Origin: Cognatishimia sp.
GTDB lineage: Bacteria; Pseudomonadota; Alphaproteobacteria; Rhodobacterales; Rhodobacteraceae
NCBI GenBank assembly: GCA_013215215.1
Contig: JABSOU010000020.1
Span: 5,470-56,986, forward strand
Reading direction: 5' to 3'
Length of the DNA stretch: 51,517 nt
Below are positions 37,228 to 48,358 of the stretch, in pieces. Under the pieces are notes generated by a model that saw only the letters and a program-made list of their open reading frames with translations, ran no database searches and had not been told where the DNA came from. Position 1 is the stretch's first letter. Each line of letters opens with the position of its first letter. The position numbers and the translations under genes are program-made.

Positions 37228-38082
37228 TTAGGCGCTTAGGGCCGCGATTGCATCTGCTTTCGACAGAATTTCACGTGCGGTGACGACGTGGAGGTTCTCG
37301 ACGATCTTGCCATCGACGACCGCGACGCCGGTTCCTGCGGCTTCGGCTTCCTCAAATGCAGCGATTTGGCGGGTGGCAAGATCGATTTCGGCTTCGGTTG
37401 GGGCGAAAGCTGTATTGGCGACCTCGACCTGTGCCGGGTGGATCAGGGTTTTGCCGTCAAAGCCCATGTCACGGCCCTGTTCGCATTCTGCGGCGAGGCC
37501 CTCGGTGTCTTTGAACGCATTATAGACGCCATCCACAATGGTCACGCCATGCGCCTTGGCCGCGAGCAGGCACAGACCCAGCCCCGCTTGCATTGGCAGG
37601 CGATCCGGGCGGAAGCGGCTTTGCAATTCCTTGGCGAGGTCATTTGTGCCCATGACCATTCCCTCAAGCTTCGGATGCGCACCGATTTCCGCGGCATTCA
37701 GCATGCCCAGAGGGGTTTCCATCATGGCCCAGATCGGCAGATCTCCGGTGATGTCCGCCAGCGCTTGAACTTGGGCCGCGCTTTCGACTTTGGGCAAGAG
37801 CACGGCGTCGCAGTCGAGTTTCGCGACCGCCTCGGCATCCGCAACGCCCCATTCGGTCGAGAGGTCGTTGATGCGGACGATGCGCTGGCGATTGCCATAG
37901 CCGCCGTCGGCCAAGGCCGCGGCCAGCGTATCACGCGCGGGCACTTTCTGATCCGGCGCCACTGCGTCTTCGAGGTCAAAGATGATGGCGTCGATGGCCA
38001 AAGTCTTCACCTTCTCCATGGCTCGAGCGTTCGAGGCCGGTACGTAGAGAACGGAGCGATATGGGTGCGCGCGCTGGGTCAT
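37228..38082 (-). CDS. mcl2: (3S)-malyl-CoA thioesterase (CitE/HpcH family)
   Basis: 284 residues from ATG 38082, with GAGGAA five bases upstream. It is a CitE-like TIM barrel: RSVLYVPASNARAMEKV start, IFDLEDAV with the metal-binding Glu/Asp, LPKVES, and AMMETPLGMLNA. In Rhodobacteraceae this shorter paralogue, clustered with mch, hydrolyses (3S)-malyl-CoA to malate; the true beta-methylmalyl-CoA lyase is longer and encoded elsewhere. Lyase activity cannot be excluded from sequence alone. Confidence 0.85.
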   Translation of the reverse strand: MTQRAHPYRSVLYVPASNARAMEKVKTLAIDAIIFDLEDAVAPDQKVPARDTLAAALADGGYGNRQRIVRINDLSTEWGVADAEAVAKLDCDAVLLPKVESAAQVQALADITGDLPIWAMMETPLGMLNAAEIGAHPKLEGMVMGTNDLAKELQSRFRPDRLPMQAGLGLCLLAAKAHGVTIVDGVYNAFKDTEGLAAECEQGRDMGFDGKTLIHPAQVEVANTAFAPTEAEIDLATRQIAAFEEAEAAGTGVAVVDGKIVENLHVVTAREILSKADAIAALSA

Positions 38083-38144
38083 GACTTCCTCTCGCAATAA
38101 AGTTGCGTAAGTGTTTGACAATTTTTACAGAAAGAACGCAAGCG

Positions 38145-38167
38145 CTTTTTCTGCATCGCAGAAAAAG
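38145..38167. promoter_or_regulatory. Perfect inverted repeat between mcl2 and a divergent small gene
   Basis: CTTTTTCTGC (38145-38154) and GCAGAAAAAG (38158-38167) form a perfect 10-bp dyad around ATC. It lies 63 bp upstream of mcl2 and about 100 bp upstream of the rightward gene, so it could be an operator for either. Confidence 0.45.
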
Positions 38168-38268
38168 ACGCCTCGTCATGTGCTGCGCGCGCGCTGTTAA
38201 CCTGAAATTGCGAAACATATAATCCGATGAGGTCCTCTTGACTGCGGCACGGCCAAAGGAGGGTGATC

Positions 38269-38580
38269 ATGCAGGCGGTACGATTTCTTGGAATTGCAGC
38301 CCTTATTTGGGGGCTTCCCACACAGGTGACGGCGCAAAACACGTCTCCTTGTGGGCCTCGCGCCTTGGTTGTCGAGCGGCTGGCGGAAAAATACGGCGAA
38401 CATGCGCACGCGCTGGGGTTGGACACCAACAATGGGATGGTCGAGGTCTATGCCAATATGGAAAGTGGCAGCTGGACCACAACGGTGACCTCGGCGCAGG
38501 GTCTGACCTGTTTGATGGCACGCGGGCAGTCTTTTGAAGCCTTGCAACAGGATCTCGCCCAGTTGGGTAACGACGCCTAA
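38269..38580 (+). CDS. Small secreted hypothetical protein
   Basis: 103 residues. A signal peptide ends near VTAQ; the mature part of about 80 residues has two Cys (SPCGPR and LTCLMA) and is otherwise soluble. ATG 38269 is preceded by AAGGAGGG at five bases, a very strong site; the GTG at 38263 is too close to it. It is divergent from mcl2, and its stop overlaps the stop of the convergent GNAT gene by four bases. No family recognised. Confidence 0.75.
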   Translation: MQAVRFLGIAALIWGLPTQVTAQNTSPCGPRALVVERLAEKYGEHAHALGLDTNNGMVEVYANMESGSWTTTVTSAQGLTCLMARGQSFEALQQDLAQLGNDA

Positions 38581-39010
38581 GGGCGGCGCAGGATCATGCC
38601 GGCCTTTTCCGTGCTAACGAAGCCGAGCTTTTCGTAGAACCCGACGGCCTCATTGCCCAGCCCCGTGAGCAACATGACTTTATAGGCGTCGGCCAGCCAC
38701 GCAGCCTCAAGCGCTGCAGTCATGGCGGCCTTGGCCAAGCCCTGCCCTCGCGCCTCCTGATCGGTGACCACGTTTTCGATAAGACCATAGGGTCTGCCGC
38801 CGTAGGTCACATTCGGCATCAGATGCAGCGTCACCATGGCTTTGACCTGATCACCGGAAAGCGCCCCAAAGATTGTTGTGCCGTCATGTGCGAGCACTTT
38901 TGCGAACTGCGCTATCGCCTTGGCGTCCGCGTTCAAGGGCACTTTGGTGTTCAACTGCGCATAAAGCGCTGCGGCCGCGGGCCAGTCATTTTCCGTCAAT
39001 GGGCGGGTCT

Positions 39011-39014
<4 letters not shown>
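38577..39014 (-). CDS. GNAT family N-acetyltransferase
   Basis: 145 residues from ATG 39014; the frame is open upstream but overlaps the TauE gene. The acetyl-CoA loop is VVTDQEARGQGLAKAAM (R-G-Q-G-L-A type), and the C-terminus LGNEAVGFYEKLGFV is motif B. The substrate cannot be predicted. ATGA overlap with the upstream TauE gene suggests coupled translation. Confidence 0.88.
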
Positions 39015-40878
<1,864 letters not shown>

Positions 40879-40899
40879 GCCATTCCAAATTTTTGAAAG

Positions 40900-40925
40900 A
40901 GGCCCGCATTTCGCGGGCCTTTTTT
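40900..40925 (+). terminator. Intrinsic terminator of mdh
   Basis: AGGCCCGC (40900-40907) pairs with GCGGGCCT (40913-40920) over ATTTC and is followed by TTTTT. It lies 21 bp past the mdh stop. Confidence 0.88.
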
Positions 40926-40939
40926 GTTGGCGCATGAAT

Positions 40940-41077
40940 GTTTGCGCAAACTTCGCTCGGGCGCGACGAGTCGGGTTCCGCATGCGACTCGATTTCAGAA
41001 AAGAACATTTCATTAATTTGTGATCACAGTATTTTTTCGTGTGATCACAAATGTCGGAATTTTCCGTAGAAATACGG
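40940..41077 (+). promoter_or_regulatory. sucC control region: palindromes besides the GATCAC pair
   Basis: The 279-bp gap between mdh and sucC contains no gene. After the mdh terminator come a perfect palindrome GTTTGCGCAAAC (40940-40951), a CGAGTCG/CGACTCG inverted repeat (40967-40991), the GATCAC pair (41017-41052) and a small CCGTA-GAAA-TACGG hairpin (41064-41077). A possible -10, TATAAC, lies at 41119-41124. Confidence 0.4.
41017..41052 (+). promoter_or_regulatory. Paired GATCAC palindromes upstream of sucC
   Basis: TTTGTGATCACA (41017-41028) and GTGATCACAAAT (41041-41052) have centres at 41023/24 and 41044/45, 21 bp apart, exactly as upstream of sdhC. The outer halves are perfect and the inner flanks degenerate, also as in sdh. 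They lie 106-141 bp before the sucC ATG. TTGT-N4-ACAA is the general shape of GntR-family operators; the protein is unknown. Confidence 0.75.
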
Positions 41078-41157
41078 CAAACGGACAAAAAGCGCTTAGT
41101 TTTATGGAATCTGTGCGTCTATAACATTCGCAATCGTATCTAACACGGGACAGCTTC

Positions 41158-42351
41158 ATGAACATCCATGAGTATCAGGCGAAGGCTTTGCTTCGCTCTT
41201 ACGGCGCCCCAGTTTCCGAAGGTCGTGCAGTTCTGAAGGCAGAAGATGCCAAGACTGCAGCCGGTGAACTGGACGGGCCTCTTTGGGTCGTTAAGGCTCA
41301 GATCCACGCAGGTGGACGCGGCAAAGGCTCTTTCAAAGAAGCCGATGCTGGCGAGAAAGGCGGCGTTCGTCTGACCAAATCTGTGGAAGAAGCCGCAGAA
41401 GAAGCCAAGAAGATGCTCGGCCGCACGCTGGTCACGCATCAGACAGGCCCAGCGGGCAAGCAAGTGAACCGCATCTATATCGAAGCCGGTTCCGGCATCG
41501 AGCGTGAACTTTACCTCGCGCTGCTCGTGGATCGTCAAACATCCCGCGTGTCTTTCGTTTGCTCGACTGAGGGCGGCATGGACATCGAAGAGGTTGCCGC
41601 GGCAACCCCGGAAAAGATCCTGTCTTTCTCTGTCGATCCAGCGACCGGCTACCAAGCCTACCACGGCCGCCGCATCGCATTCTCCCTCGGCCTGACCGGC
41701 GCGCAAGTGAAGCAATGCGTTAAGCTGATGGGTCAGCTCTATAAAGCCTTCATCGAGAAGGATATGGAGATGCTGGAAATCAACCCGCTGATCGTAGCGG
41801 ACGATGGCAACCTCAAAGTTCTGGACGCGAAAGTCGGCTTTGACGGCAACGCGGTTTACCGCCACGCGGATGTGGCCGAACTGCGCGACACCACTGAAGA
41901 AGACCCGAAAGAGCTTGAGGCTTCCAAATACGACCTCAACTACATCGCTCTGGACGGCGAAATCGGCTGTATGGTGAACGGCGCGGGTCTGGCGATGGCC
42001 ACCATGGACATCATCAAACTTTACGGTGCCGAGCCAGCCAACTTCCTCGACGTCGGTGGCGGCGCAACCAAAGAGAAAGTGACCGAGGCGTTCAAGATCA
42101 TCACATCCGATCCAAACGTCAAAGGCATCCTGGTCAACATTTTCGGTGGCATCATGCGCTGTGACGTGATCGCAGAGGGCGTTGTGGCGGCTGTGAAAGA
42201 AGTCGGCCTAGAGGTTCCTCTGGTCGTGCGCCTGGAAGGCACCAACGTTGAGCAAGGCAAAGAGATCATCAACACCTCTGGCCTGAACGTGATCGCTGCG
42301 GACAACCTGTCTGACGGCGCCGAGAAAATCGTTAAAGCGGTTAAAGGATAA
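41158..42351 (+). CDS. sucC: Succinate--CoA ligase, beta subunit
   Basis: 397 residues. An ATP-grasp subunit starting [16 protein letters not shown], with [12 protein letters not shown] for nucleotide binding and [11 protein letters not shown] near the C-terminus for the subunit and phosphate interface. With SucD it converts succinyl-CoA to succinate with formation of ATP or GTP. First gene of the suc operon, four bases upstream of sucD; preceded by the conserved palindrome pair. Confidence 0.98.
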   Translation: MNIHEYQAKALLRSYGAPVSEGRAVLKAEDAKTAAGELDGPLWVVKAQIHAGGRGKGSFKEADAGEKGGVRLTKSVEEAAEEAKKMLGRTLVTHQTGPAGKQVNRIYIEAGSGIERELYLALLVDRQTSRVSFVCSTEGGMDIEEVAAATPEKILSFSVDPATGYQAYHGRRIAFSLGLTGAQVKQCVKLMGQLYKAFIEKDMEMLEINPLIVADDGNLKVLDAKVGFDGNAVYRHADVAELRDTTEEDPKELEASKYDLNYIALDGEIGCMVNGAGLAMATMDIIKLYGAEPANFLDVGGGATKEKVTEAFKIITSDPNVKGILVNIFGGIMRCDVIAEGVVAAVKEVGLEVPLVVRLEGTNVEQGKEIINTSGLNVIAADNLSDGAEKIVKAVKG

Positions 42352-42355
42352 GACA

Positions 42356-43243
42356 ATGGCCATTCTCGTAGATGAAAACACCAAGGTCATCTGTCAGGGT
42401 CTGACCGGCTCTCAAGGTACCTTCCACTCCGAGCAAGCGATTGCATACGGCACCCAAATGGTCGGCGGCGTGACCCCCGGCAAAGGCGGCCAAGAGCACC
42501 TCGGCCTGCCGATCTTTAACTCTGTGCACGAAGCGAAAGCGAAAACCGAAGCCAATGCTTCTGTGATCTACGTGCCTCCTCCCTTCGCGGCGGATTCCAT
42601 TCTGGAAGCCATCGACGCAGAGATGGAACTGATCGTTTGTATCACCGAAGGCATCCCTGTGCTGGACATGATGGCCGTGAAACGCGCGCTGGAGAATTCT
42701 TCCTCCCGTCTGATCGGTCCTAACTGCCCGGGCATCATCACGCCTGACGCGTGTAAAATCGGCATCATGCCAGGTCACATCCACAAGCGTGGCTCTGTGG
42801 GCGTTGTGTCCCGTTCCGGCACATTGACCTATGAAGCAGTGAAACAAACCGCAGACGCAGGTCTCGGCCAATCCACCGCTGTGGGCATCGGCGGCGACCC
42901 GATCAAAGGCACCGAGCACATCGACGTGCTGGACATGTTCCTGGATGACGATGAGACCCAGTCCATCATCATGATCGGTGAAATCGGTGGTTCCGCAGAA
43001 GAAGAAGCGGCCGAGTTCCTTGCTGAGCAAAAGAAAAAAGGCCGCTGGAAGCCAACCGCTGGTTTCATCGCGGGCCGTACAGCCCCTCCAGGCCGCCGTA
43101 TGGGCCACGCTGGTGCGATCGTTGCCGGCGGCAAAGGCGGCGCTGACGACAAGATCGAAGCGATGAAGTCTGCGGGCATCATCGTGGCGGACAGCCCAGC
43201 GGGTCTGGGTGAAGCCGTGCTGAAAGCGATCGAGATCGGTTAA
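42356..43243 (+). CDS. sucD: Succinate--CoA ligase, alpha subunit
   Basis: 295 residues. A CoA-binding Rossmann domain opens with [23 protein letters not shown] and the phosphohistidine motif MGHAGAIV with His251 follow. It forms the catalytic phospho-His intermediate of succinyl-CoA synthetase. AGGATAAG precedes the ATG. Two hairpins follow the gene, so part of the transcription may stop before sucA. Confidence 0.98.
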   Translation: MAILVDENTKVICQGLTGSQGTFHSEQAIAYGTQMVGGVTPGKGGQEHLGLPIFNSVHEAKAKTEANASVIYVPPPFAADSILEAIDAEMELIVCITEGIPVLDMMAVKRALENSSSRLIGPNCPGIITPDACKIGIMPGHIHKRGSVGVVSRSGTLTYEAVKQTADAGLGQSTAVGIGGDPIKGTEHIDVLDMFLDDDETQSIIMIGEIGGSAEEEAAEFLAEQKKKGRWKPTAGFIAGRTAPPGRRMGHAGAIVAGGKGGADDKIEAMKSAGIIVADSPAGLGEAVLKAIEIG

Positions 43244-43252
43244 ACGCATTTG

Positions 43253-43312
43253 AGGCGGGCTGGAAACGGCCCGCCTTAAAGCCTCGCGACAAGCTGCAAG
43301 CGTGCAGTTTTT
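43253..43312 (+). terminator. Two hairpins between sucD and sucA
   Basis: AGGCGGGC (43253-43260) pairs with GCCCGCCT (43269-43276) without a T-run. CTGCA-AGCG-TGCAG (43294-43307) follows and runs into TTTTT (43308-43312). A third hairpin, GGGATG-TTT-CATCCC (43366-43380), lies in the sucA leader. The 244-bp gap has no gene. Partial termination and a separate sucA promoter are likely. Confidence 0.6.
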
Positions 43313-43487
43313 CCCGACGCTTTAACAACAAGAAGACCAAAGTGATCGAGAGCGAGACCATCCTTGGGATGTTTCATCCCGCCAGTATCGAATGCAACAG
43401 AGCCCGGTTCTGTGCAGTAAAAGGCTATTTTCTTTCTCATCAAACTGGTCTCAATTCATCCGGTCCCAAGCCAAATGAGGTGCACCA

Positions 43488-46445
43488 ATGACCGACCAGT
43501 CCCCCAATGACATCTTCCATGCATCCAGCTTTATGCAGGGACATAACGCTGAGTATCTGGAACAGCTCTACGCGCGTTATGCCAATGACCCCAATGCGGT
43601 CGATGAGGTCTGGCAGGACTTCTTCCGCCAACTGGGGGATGCGGAGCTTGACGTCAAAGCCGAGGCCGCTGGCCCAAGCTGGGCGCGCAGTGACTGGCCT
43701 CCCGTGCCGGGCGGAGATCTGACGGCGGCGCTGACCGGGGAATGGCCTGCGCCTGCGGAAGCCAAGGGTGCTGGTGACAAGATCAAAGCGAAAGCGGCCG
43801 AAAAGGGCGTTGAGGTCTCGGATGAGGCGGTCAAACAGGCAGTGCTGGATTCGATCCGTGCGCTTATGCTGATCCGCGCTTATCGTATTCGCGGCCACCT
43901 TGCGGCAGACCTTGATCCATTGGGCATGCGCAGCCAAGAGCCGCATCCAGAACTGGATCCGGCCTCTTATGGCTTCTCTGCTGCCGACATGGATCGCCCG
44001 ATCTTTATCGACAACGTTCTGGGCCTGCAAATCGCGACCATGCGTCAGATCGTGGACATCGTGAAGCGCACCTATTGCGGCACCTTCGCGCTGCAATACA
44101 TGCATATTTCCAACCCCGAAGAAGCGAGCTGGCTGAAAGAACGCATCGAGGGCTTTGGCAAAGAAATCCAATTTACGCGCGAAGGCCGTAAAGCGATCCT
44201 CAACAAGATGGTCGAGGCCGAAGGGTTCGAGAAATTTCTGCATGTGAAATACATGGGCACCAAGCGTTTCGGCCTGGATGGCGGCGAAGCGCTGATCCCA
44301 GCGATGGAACAGATCATCAAACGCGGCGGCGCGTTGGGCGTGCAGGACATCGTGATCGGCATGCCGCACCGTGGGCGCCTGAATATCCTCGCCAACGTGA
44401 TGCAAAAACCCTACCGCGCGATCTTTAACGAATTCCAGGGTGGCTCGTTCAAACCTGAGGACGTGGATGGCTCGGGCGACGTGAAATATCACCTCGGCGC
44501 GTCCTCTGACCGCGAGTTTGATGGCAACAACGTGCACCTGTCGCTGACAGCCAACCCGTCCCACCTTGAGGCCGTCAACCCGGTCGTTCTAGGCAAGGTC
44601 CGCGCGAAGCAGGACCAGATCAAGGACGAAGACCGCTCCAAGGTCATGCCAATCCTCTTGCACGGCGATGCGGCCTTTGCGGGCCAAGGCGTGGTTGCGG
44701 AATGTTTCGCCCTGTCCGGTTTGCGCGGCCACAAAGCGGGCGGCACGGTGCATATCGTTGTGAATAACCAGATCGGCTTCACAACTGCGCCACACTTCAG
44801 CCGCTCGAGCCCCTATCCGACAGACAACGCTCTGGTGGTTGAAGCGCCGATCTTCCACGTGAATGGTGACGATCCCGAGGCTGTGGTGCACGCAGCGAAA
44901 GTTGCGACCGAGTTCCGCCAGAAGTTCCACAAAGACGTGGTCATCGACATCTTCTGCTATCGCCGTTTTGGTCACAACGAGGGCGACGAGCCCATGTTCA
45001 CCAACCCGATGATGTACAAAAAGATCAAGGGCCACAAAACGACTCTGACCCTCTACACAGATCGCCTCGTCAAAGACGGTCTGATCCCAGAGGGCGAGAT
45101 CGAGGATATGAAAGCCGCCTTCCAGGCCAAGATGAACGAAGAGTTCGAGGCCGGCAAAGAGTTCAAGCCGAACAAGGCGGACTGGCTGGATGGCAAGTGG
45201 TCTCATCTGGACAAACAGGACGAAGACTATCAGCGCGGCGCGACGGCGATTAGGCCTGAAACCTTTGAAGAAGTCGGCCGTGGTCTGACCACCCTGCCTG
45301 AGGGCTATCCGGTGCATAAAACCATCGGCCGTTTCCTTGAGACCCGCAAAAAGATGTTTGAGAGTGGCGAAGGCATCGACTGGGCCACCGGCGAGGCGCT
45401 GGCGTTCGGTTCTTTGCTGACAGAAGGCTATCCGGTGCGTCTGGCGGGTCAGGACTCCACACGCGGGACCTTCTCGCAGCGTCACTCAGGTATTGTGAAC
45501 CAAGACTCTGAGGGCCGCTATTACCCGCTGAACAACATCCGCGCGGGTCAGGCCCAGTATGAGGTCATCGACTCGGCCCTGTCTGAATATGCGGTTCTGG
45601 GCTTTGAATATGGCTACTCGCTGGCAGAGCCCAACGCGCTGACCCTCTGGGAAGCGCAGTTTGGTGACTTTGCCAACGGCGCGCAGATCATGTTTGACCA
45701 GTTCATCAGCTCTGGTGAATCCAAATGGTTGCGGATGTCTGGTTTGACAGTCCTGCTGCCACACGGTTTTGAAGGCCAAGGCCCAGAGCACTCTTCCGCG
45801 CGTCTGGAACGTTTCCTGCAGATGTGTGGCGGTGACAACTGGATCGTGGCGAATTGTACGACGCCTGCGAACTACTTCCACATCCTGCGCCGTCAGCTGC
45901 ACCGGACCTTCCGTAAGCCGCTGATCCTGATGACGCCAAAGTCCCTGCTGCGCCACAAGCTGGCGATCAGCAAGACCGAAGAGTTCACGACAGGCTCCAG
46001 CTTCCACCGTGTTCTCTGGGATGATGCGCAACACGGCAATTCCGACACGCAACTGGTGGCGGATGACAAGATCAAACGGGTCGTCATGTGTTCTGGCAAG
46101 GTCTACTACGACCTGCTCGAAGAACGCGACGCGCGCGGCATTGACGATGTCTACCTGATGCGGATCGAACAATTCTACCCGTTCCCAGCCATCTCTCTGG
46201 TCAAGGAACTAGAGCGTTTTAAGGGCGCCGAGATGGTCTGGTGTCAGGAAGAGCCCAAGAACCAGGGTGCTTGGTCCTTTATTGAGCCAAACATCGAATG
46301 GTGCCTCAGCCGCATCAAAGCAAAACACACTCGTCCGATTTATGCGGGCCGCGCGGCATCTGCCAGCCCGGCGACCGGACTTGCAAGCCAACACAAAGCA
46401 CAACAAGCGGCGCTCGTGGATGCAGCGCTGACCATTGAAGGGTGA
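43488..46445 (+). CDS. sucA: 2-oxoglutarate dehydrogenase E1 component
   Basis: 985 residues, thiamine-diphosphate-dependent decarboxylase of the 2-oxoglutarate dehydrogenase complex. The N-terminal E2-binding segment FLEQLYARY-like is seen as [31 protein letters not shown] and [11 protein letters not shown] are family hallmarks, and the C-terminal part has [19 protein letters not shown] lies seven bases before the ATG. The stop lies six bases before the sucB ATG, giving tight coupling of E1 and E2. Confidence 0.98.
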   Translation: MTDQSPNDIFHASSFMQGHNAEYLEQLYARYANDPNAVDEVWQDFFRQLGDAELDVKAEAAGPSWARSDWPPVPGGDLTAALTGEWPAPAEAKGAGDKIKAKAAEKGVEVSDEAVKQAVLDSIRALMLIRAYRIRGHLAADLDPLGMRSQEPHPELDPASYGFSAADMDRPIFIDNVLGLQIATMRQIVDIVKRTYCGTFALQYMHISNPEEASWLKERIEGFGKEIQFTREGRKAILNKMVEAEGFEKFLHVKYMGTKRFGLDGGEALIPAMEQIIKRGGALGVQDIVIGMPHRGRLNILANVMQKPYRAIFNEFQGGSFKPEDVDGSGDVKYHLGASSDREFDGNNVHLSLTANPSHLEAVNPVVLGKVRAKQDQIKDEDRSKVMPILLHGDAAFAGQGVVAECFALSGLRGHKAGGTVHIVVNNQIGFTTAPHFSRSSPYPTDNALVVEAPIFHVNGDDPEAVVHAAKVATEFRQKFHKDVVIDIFCYRRFGHNEGDEPMFTNPMMYKKIKGHKTTLTLYTDRLVKDGLIPEGEIEDMKAAFQAKMNEEFEAGKEFKPNKADWLDGKWSHLDKQDEDYQRGATAIRPETFEEVGRGLTTLPEGYPVHKTIGRFLETRKKMFESGEGIDWATGEALAFGSLLTEGYPVRLAGQDSTRGTFSQRHSGIVNQDSEGRYYPLNNIRAGQAQYEVIDSALSEYAVLGFEYGYSLAEPNALTLWEAQFGDFANGAQIMFDQFISSGESKWLRMSGLTVLLPHGFEGQGPEHSSARLERFLQMCGGDNWIVANCTTPANYFHILRRQLHRTFRKPLILMTPKSLLRHKLAISKTEEFTTGSSFHRVLWDDAQHGNSDTQLVADDKIKRVVMCSGKVYYDLLEERDARGIDDVYLMRIEQFYPFPAISLVKELERFKGAEMVWCQEEPKNQGAWSFIEPNIEWCLSRIKAKHTRPIYAGRAASASPATGLASQHKAQQAALVDAALTIEG

Positions 46446-46450
46446 ATGAA

Positions 46451-47944
46451 ATGACGACCGAAGTACGTGTCCCTACACTTGGTGAAAGCGTGACCGAAGC
46501 CACCGTCGCGACCTGGTTCAAAAAGCCGGGCGATGCGGTCGCCGTGGATGAAATGCTCTGCGAACTGGAAACCGATAAGGTGACGGTCGAAGTGCCAGCC
46601 CCAGCAGCGGGCGTCATGGGCGAGATCGTTGCGGCAGAAGGCGACACCGTGGGTGTTGACGCTTTGCTGGCGACCATCGTGGCCGGCGAAGGCGCCGCCC
46701 CGGCTCCTGCACCTGCGGCAAGCGCTGCTCCCGCGGCGGCAGCGGATGCAGGCGCGGGTAGCACCGATGTCATGGTGCCCACGCTGGGTGAATCTGTGAC
46801 CGAGGCGACTGTCTCGACATGGTTCAAGGCGGTCGGCGATACCGTCGCCCAAGACGAGATGCTCTGTGAGCTGGAGACCGATAAGGTGTCTGTCGAGGTT
46901 CCTGCGCCTGCCGCAGGTGTTCTGGCCGAGATCGTTGCACCAGAAGGCACAACTGTAGACGCAACCGCGAAACTCGCCGTGATCTCCGAATCTGGCGGTG
47001 CAGCAGCCCCAGCGCCCGCGGCAGCAGCAGCAGCCCCTGCCCCAGCGGCCTCCAAAGACGTTGAGAACGCACCTTCCGCCAACAAGCTGATGGCCGAAAA
47101 GGGTATTGATCCGGCGGGTGTCGCAGGCTCTGGCCGCGATGGTCGCATCATGAAGGAAGACGTCTTGAAAGCCGCCATCGCTCCGGCTGCAGCCCCTGCT
47201 GCTCCGGCGGCAGCACCTCGCGCGCCAGTGGCCGCAGAGGATGCGTCTCGCGAAGAGCGCGTGAAGATGACCCGCCTGCGTCAGACCATCGCGAAACGGC
47301 TGAAGGATTCTCAGAACACCGCCGCGATGCTGACCACCTACAACGAGGTCGACATGACCGAGGTTATGGCGCTGCGCAATGAGTACAAGGATCTGTTCCT
47401 CAAGAAACACGGCGTGAAACTGGGCTTTATGTCCTTCTTTACCAAGGCCTGTGTGCACGCGCTGAAAGAAGTGCCTGAGGTCAATGCCGAGATCGACGGC
47501 ACCGACATCGTCTACAAGAACTACGTCCACATGGGCATCGCGGCAGGCACGCCAACTGGCCTTGTGGTGCCTGTGATCCGCGACGCGGATGCGATGAGCT
47601 TTGCGGCGATTGAAAAAGCAATTGCCGAAAAAGGCGCACGCGCGCGCGACGGCAAACTCTCCATGGCGGAAATGCAGGGCGGCTCTTTCACCATCTCTAA
47701 CGGTGGTGTCTATGGCTCTCTGATGTCCAGCCCGATCCTCAACCCGCCACAATCGGGCATCCTTGGCATGCACAAGATCCAGGACCGCCCGATGGCGATC
47801 AACGGCAAGGTCGAGATCCGCCCGATGATGTATCTGGCGCTGTCCTATGACCACCGGATCGTCGATGGCAAAGGCGCGGTGACCTTCCTTGTGCGCGTCA
47901 AAGAAGCGCTTGAGGATCCACGTCGCCTGTTGATGGATCTGTAA
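46451..47944 (+). CDS. sucB: 2-oxoglutarate dehydrogenase E2 component with two lipoyl domains
   Basis: 497 residues from ATG 46451, with AAGGG upstream; GTG 46442 is less likely. Two complete lipoyl domains (about 3-78 and 106-181) both contain ETDKV, with lipoyl Lys43 and Lys145, separated by an Ala/Pro linker. A peripheral-subunit-binding domain follows (about 208-244), then the succinyltransferase core with [12 protein letters not shown] near 466. Most SucB proteins, such as that of E. coli, have one lipoyl domain of about 400 residues in total, so this is an enlarged form. The intact core and neighbours show it is functional. Confidence 0.96.
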   Translation: MTTEVRVPTLGESVTEATVATWFKKPGDAVAVDEMLCELETDKVTVEVPAPAAGVMGEIVAAEGDTVGVDALLATIVAGEGAAPAPAPAASAAPAAAADAGAGSTDVMVPTLGESVTEATVSTWFKAVGDTVAQDEMLCELETDKVSVEVPAPAAGVLAEIVAPEGTTVDATAKLAVISESGGAAAPAPAAAAAAPAPAASKDVENAPSANKLMAEKGIDPAGVAGSGRDGRIMKEDVLKAAIAPAAAPAAPAAAPRAPVAAEDASREERVKMTRLRQTIAKRLKDSQNTAAMLTTYNEVDMTEVMALRNEYKDLFLKKHGVKLGFMSFFTKACVHALKEVPEVNAEIDGTDIVYKNYVHMGIAAGTPTGLVVPVIRDADAMSFAAIEKAIAEKGARARDGKLSMAEMQGGSFTISNGGVYGSLMSSPILNPPQSGILGMHKIQDRPMAINGKVEIRPMMYLALSYDHRIVDGKGAVTFLVRVKEALEDPRRLLMDL

Positions 47945-47947
47945 TCG

Positions 47948-48346
47948 ATGCAACGATTTCTCGGCGCGATGATCTTGACCTTGGGTGCCGTTGGTACGGC
48001 TAGTGCTGAACCAGAAAAAGCACCCAACACAGACCACTTGTGTGAAGGTTTTGAGAATCGCGCCGAGGGCGTCTGGCTTGACGGACAAGAGCCAGCGGTA
48101 CTCTTTCGACTTGCATGGAACGTAAGCGGAAATGGCTGTTACGCTTGGCTAAACACCTATGCCAATTGGGGCATTCATAGCCCTGGGGCGATACAAACCG
48201 CTCCCTTCGCGCTTGTCGGCGAAATCTGGAAGACCGCAAACAACTCGTTCACCATCGACACTGAAATCAAGAAAGCGACGTACAGTTGGCAAGGCGCTAA
48301 TGCCGTTGGACCAGTCACAGAGCTGCATTTCGCGAAAAAGAAATAA
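47948..48346 (+). CDS. Small secreted hypothetical protein between sucB and lpd
   Basis: 132 residues. A signal peptide ends at TASA|EPE (after residue 20); the mature part has two Cys (HLCEGF, GNGCYAW), many aromatic residues and a basic end. It starts three bases after the sucB stop and ends 12 bases before lpd, so it is co-transcribed with the cytosolic 2-oxoglutarate dehydrogenase genes although the product is exported. There is no own Shine-Dalgarno, suggesting coupling to sucB. No family recognised. Confidence 0.78.
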   Translation: MQRFLGAMILTLGAVGTASAEPEKAPNTDHLCEGFENRAEGVWLDGQEPAVLFRLAWNVSGNGCYAWLNTYANWGIHSPGAIQTAPFALVGEIWKTANNSFTIDTEIKKATYSWQGANAVGPVTELHFAKKK

Positions 48347-48358
48347 TGGAGACCAAAA

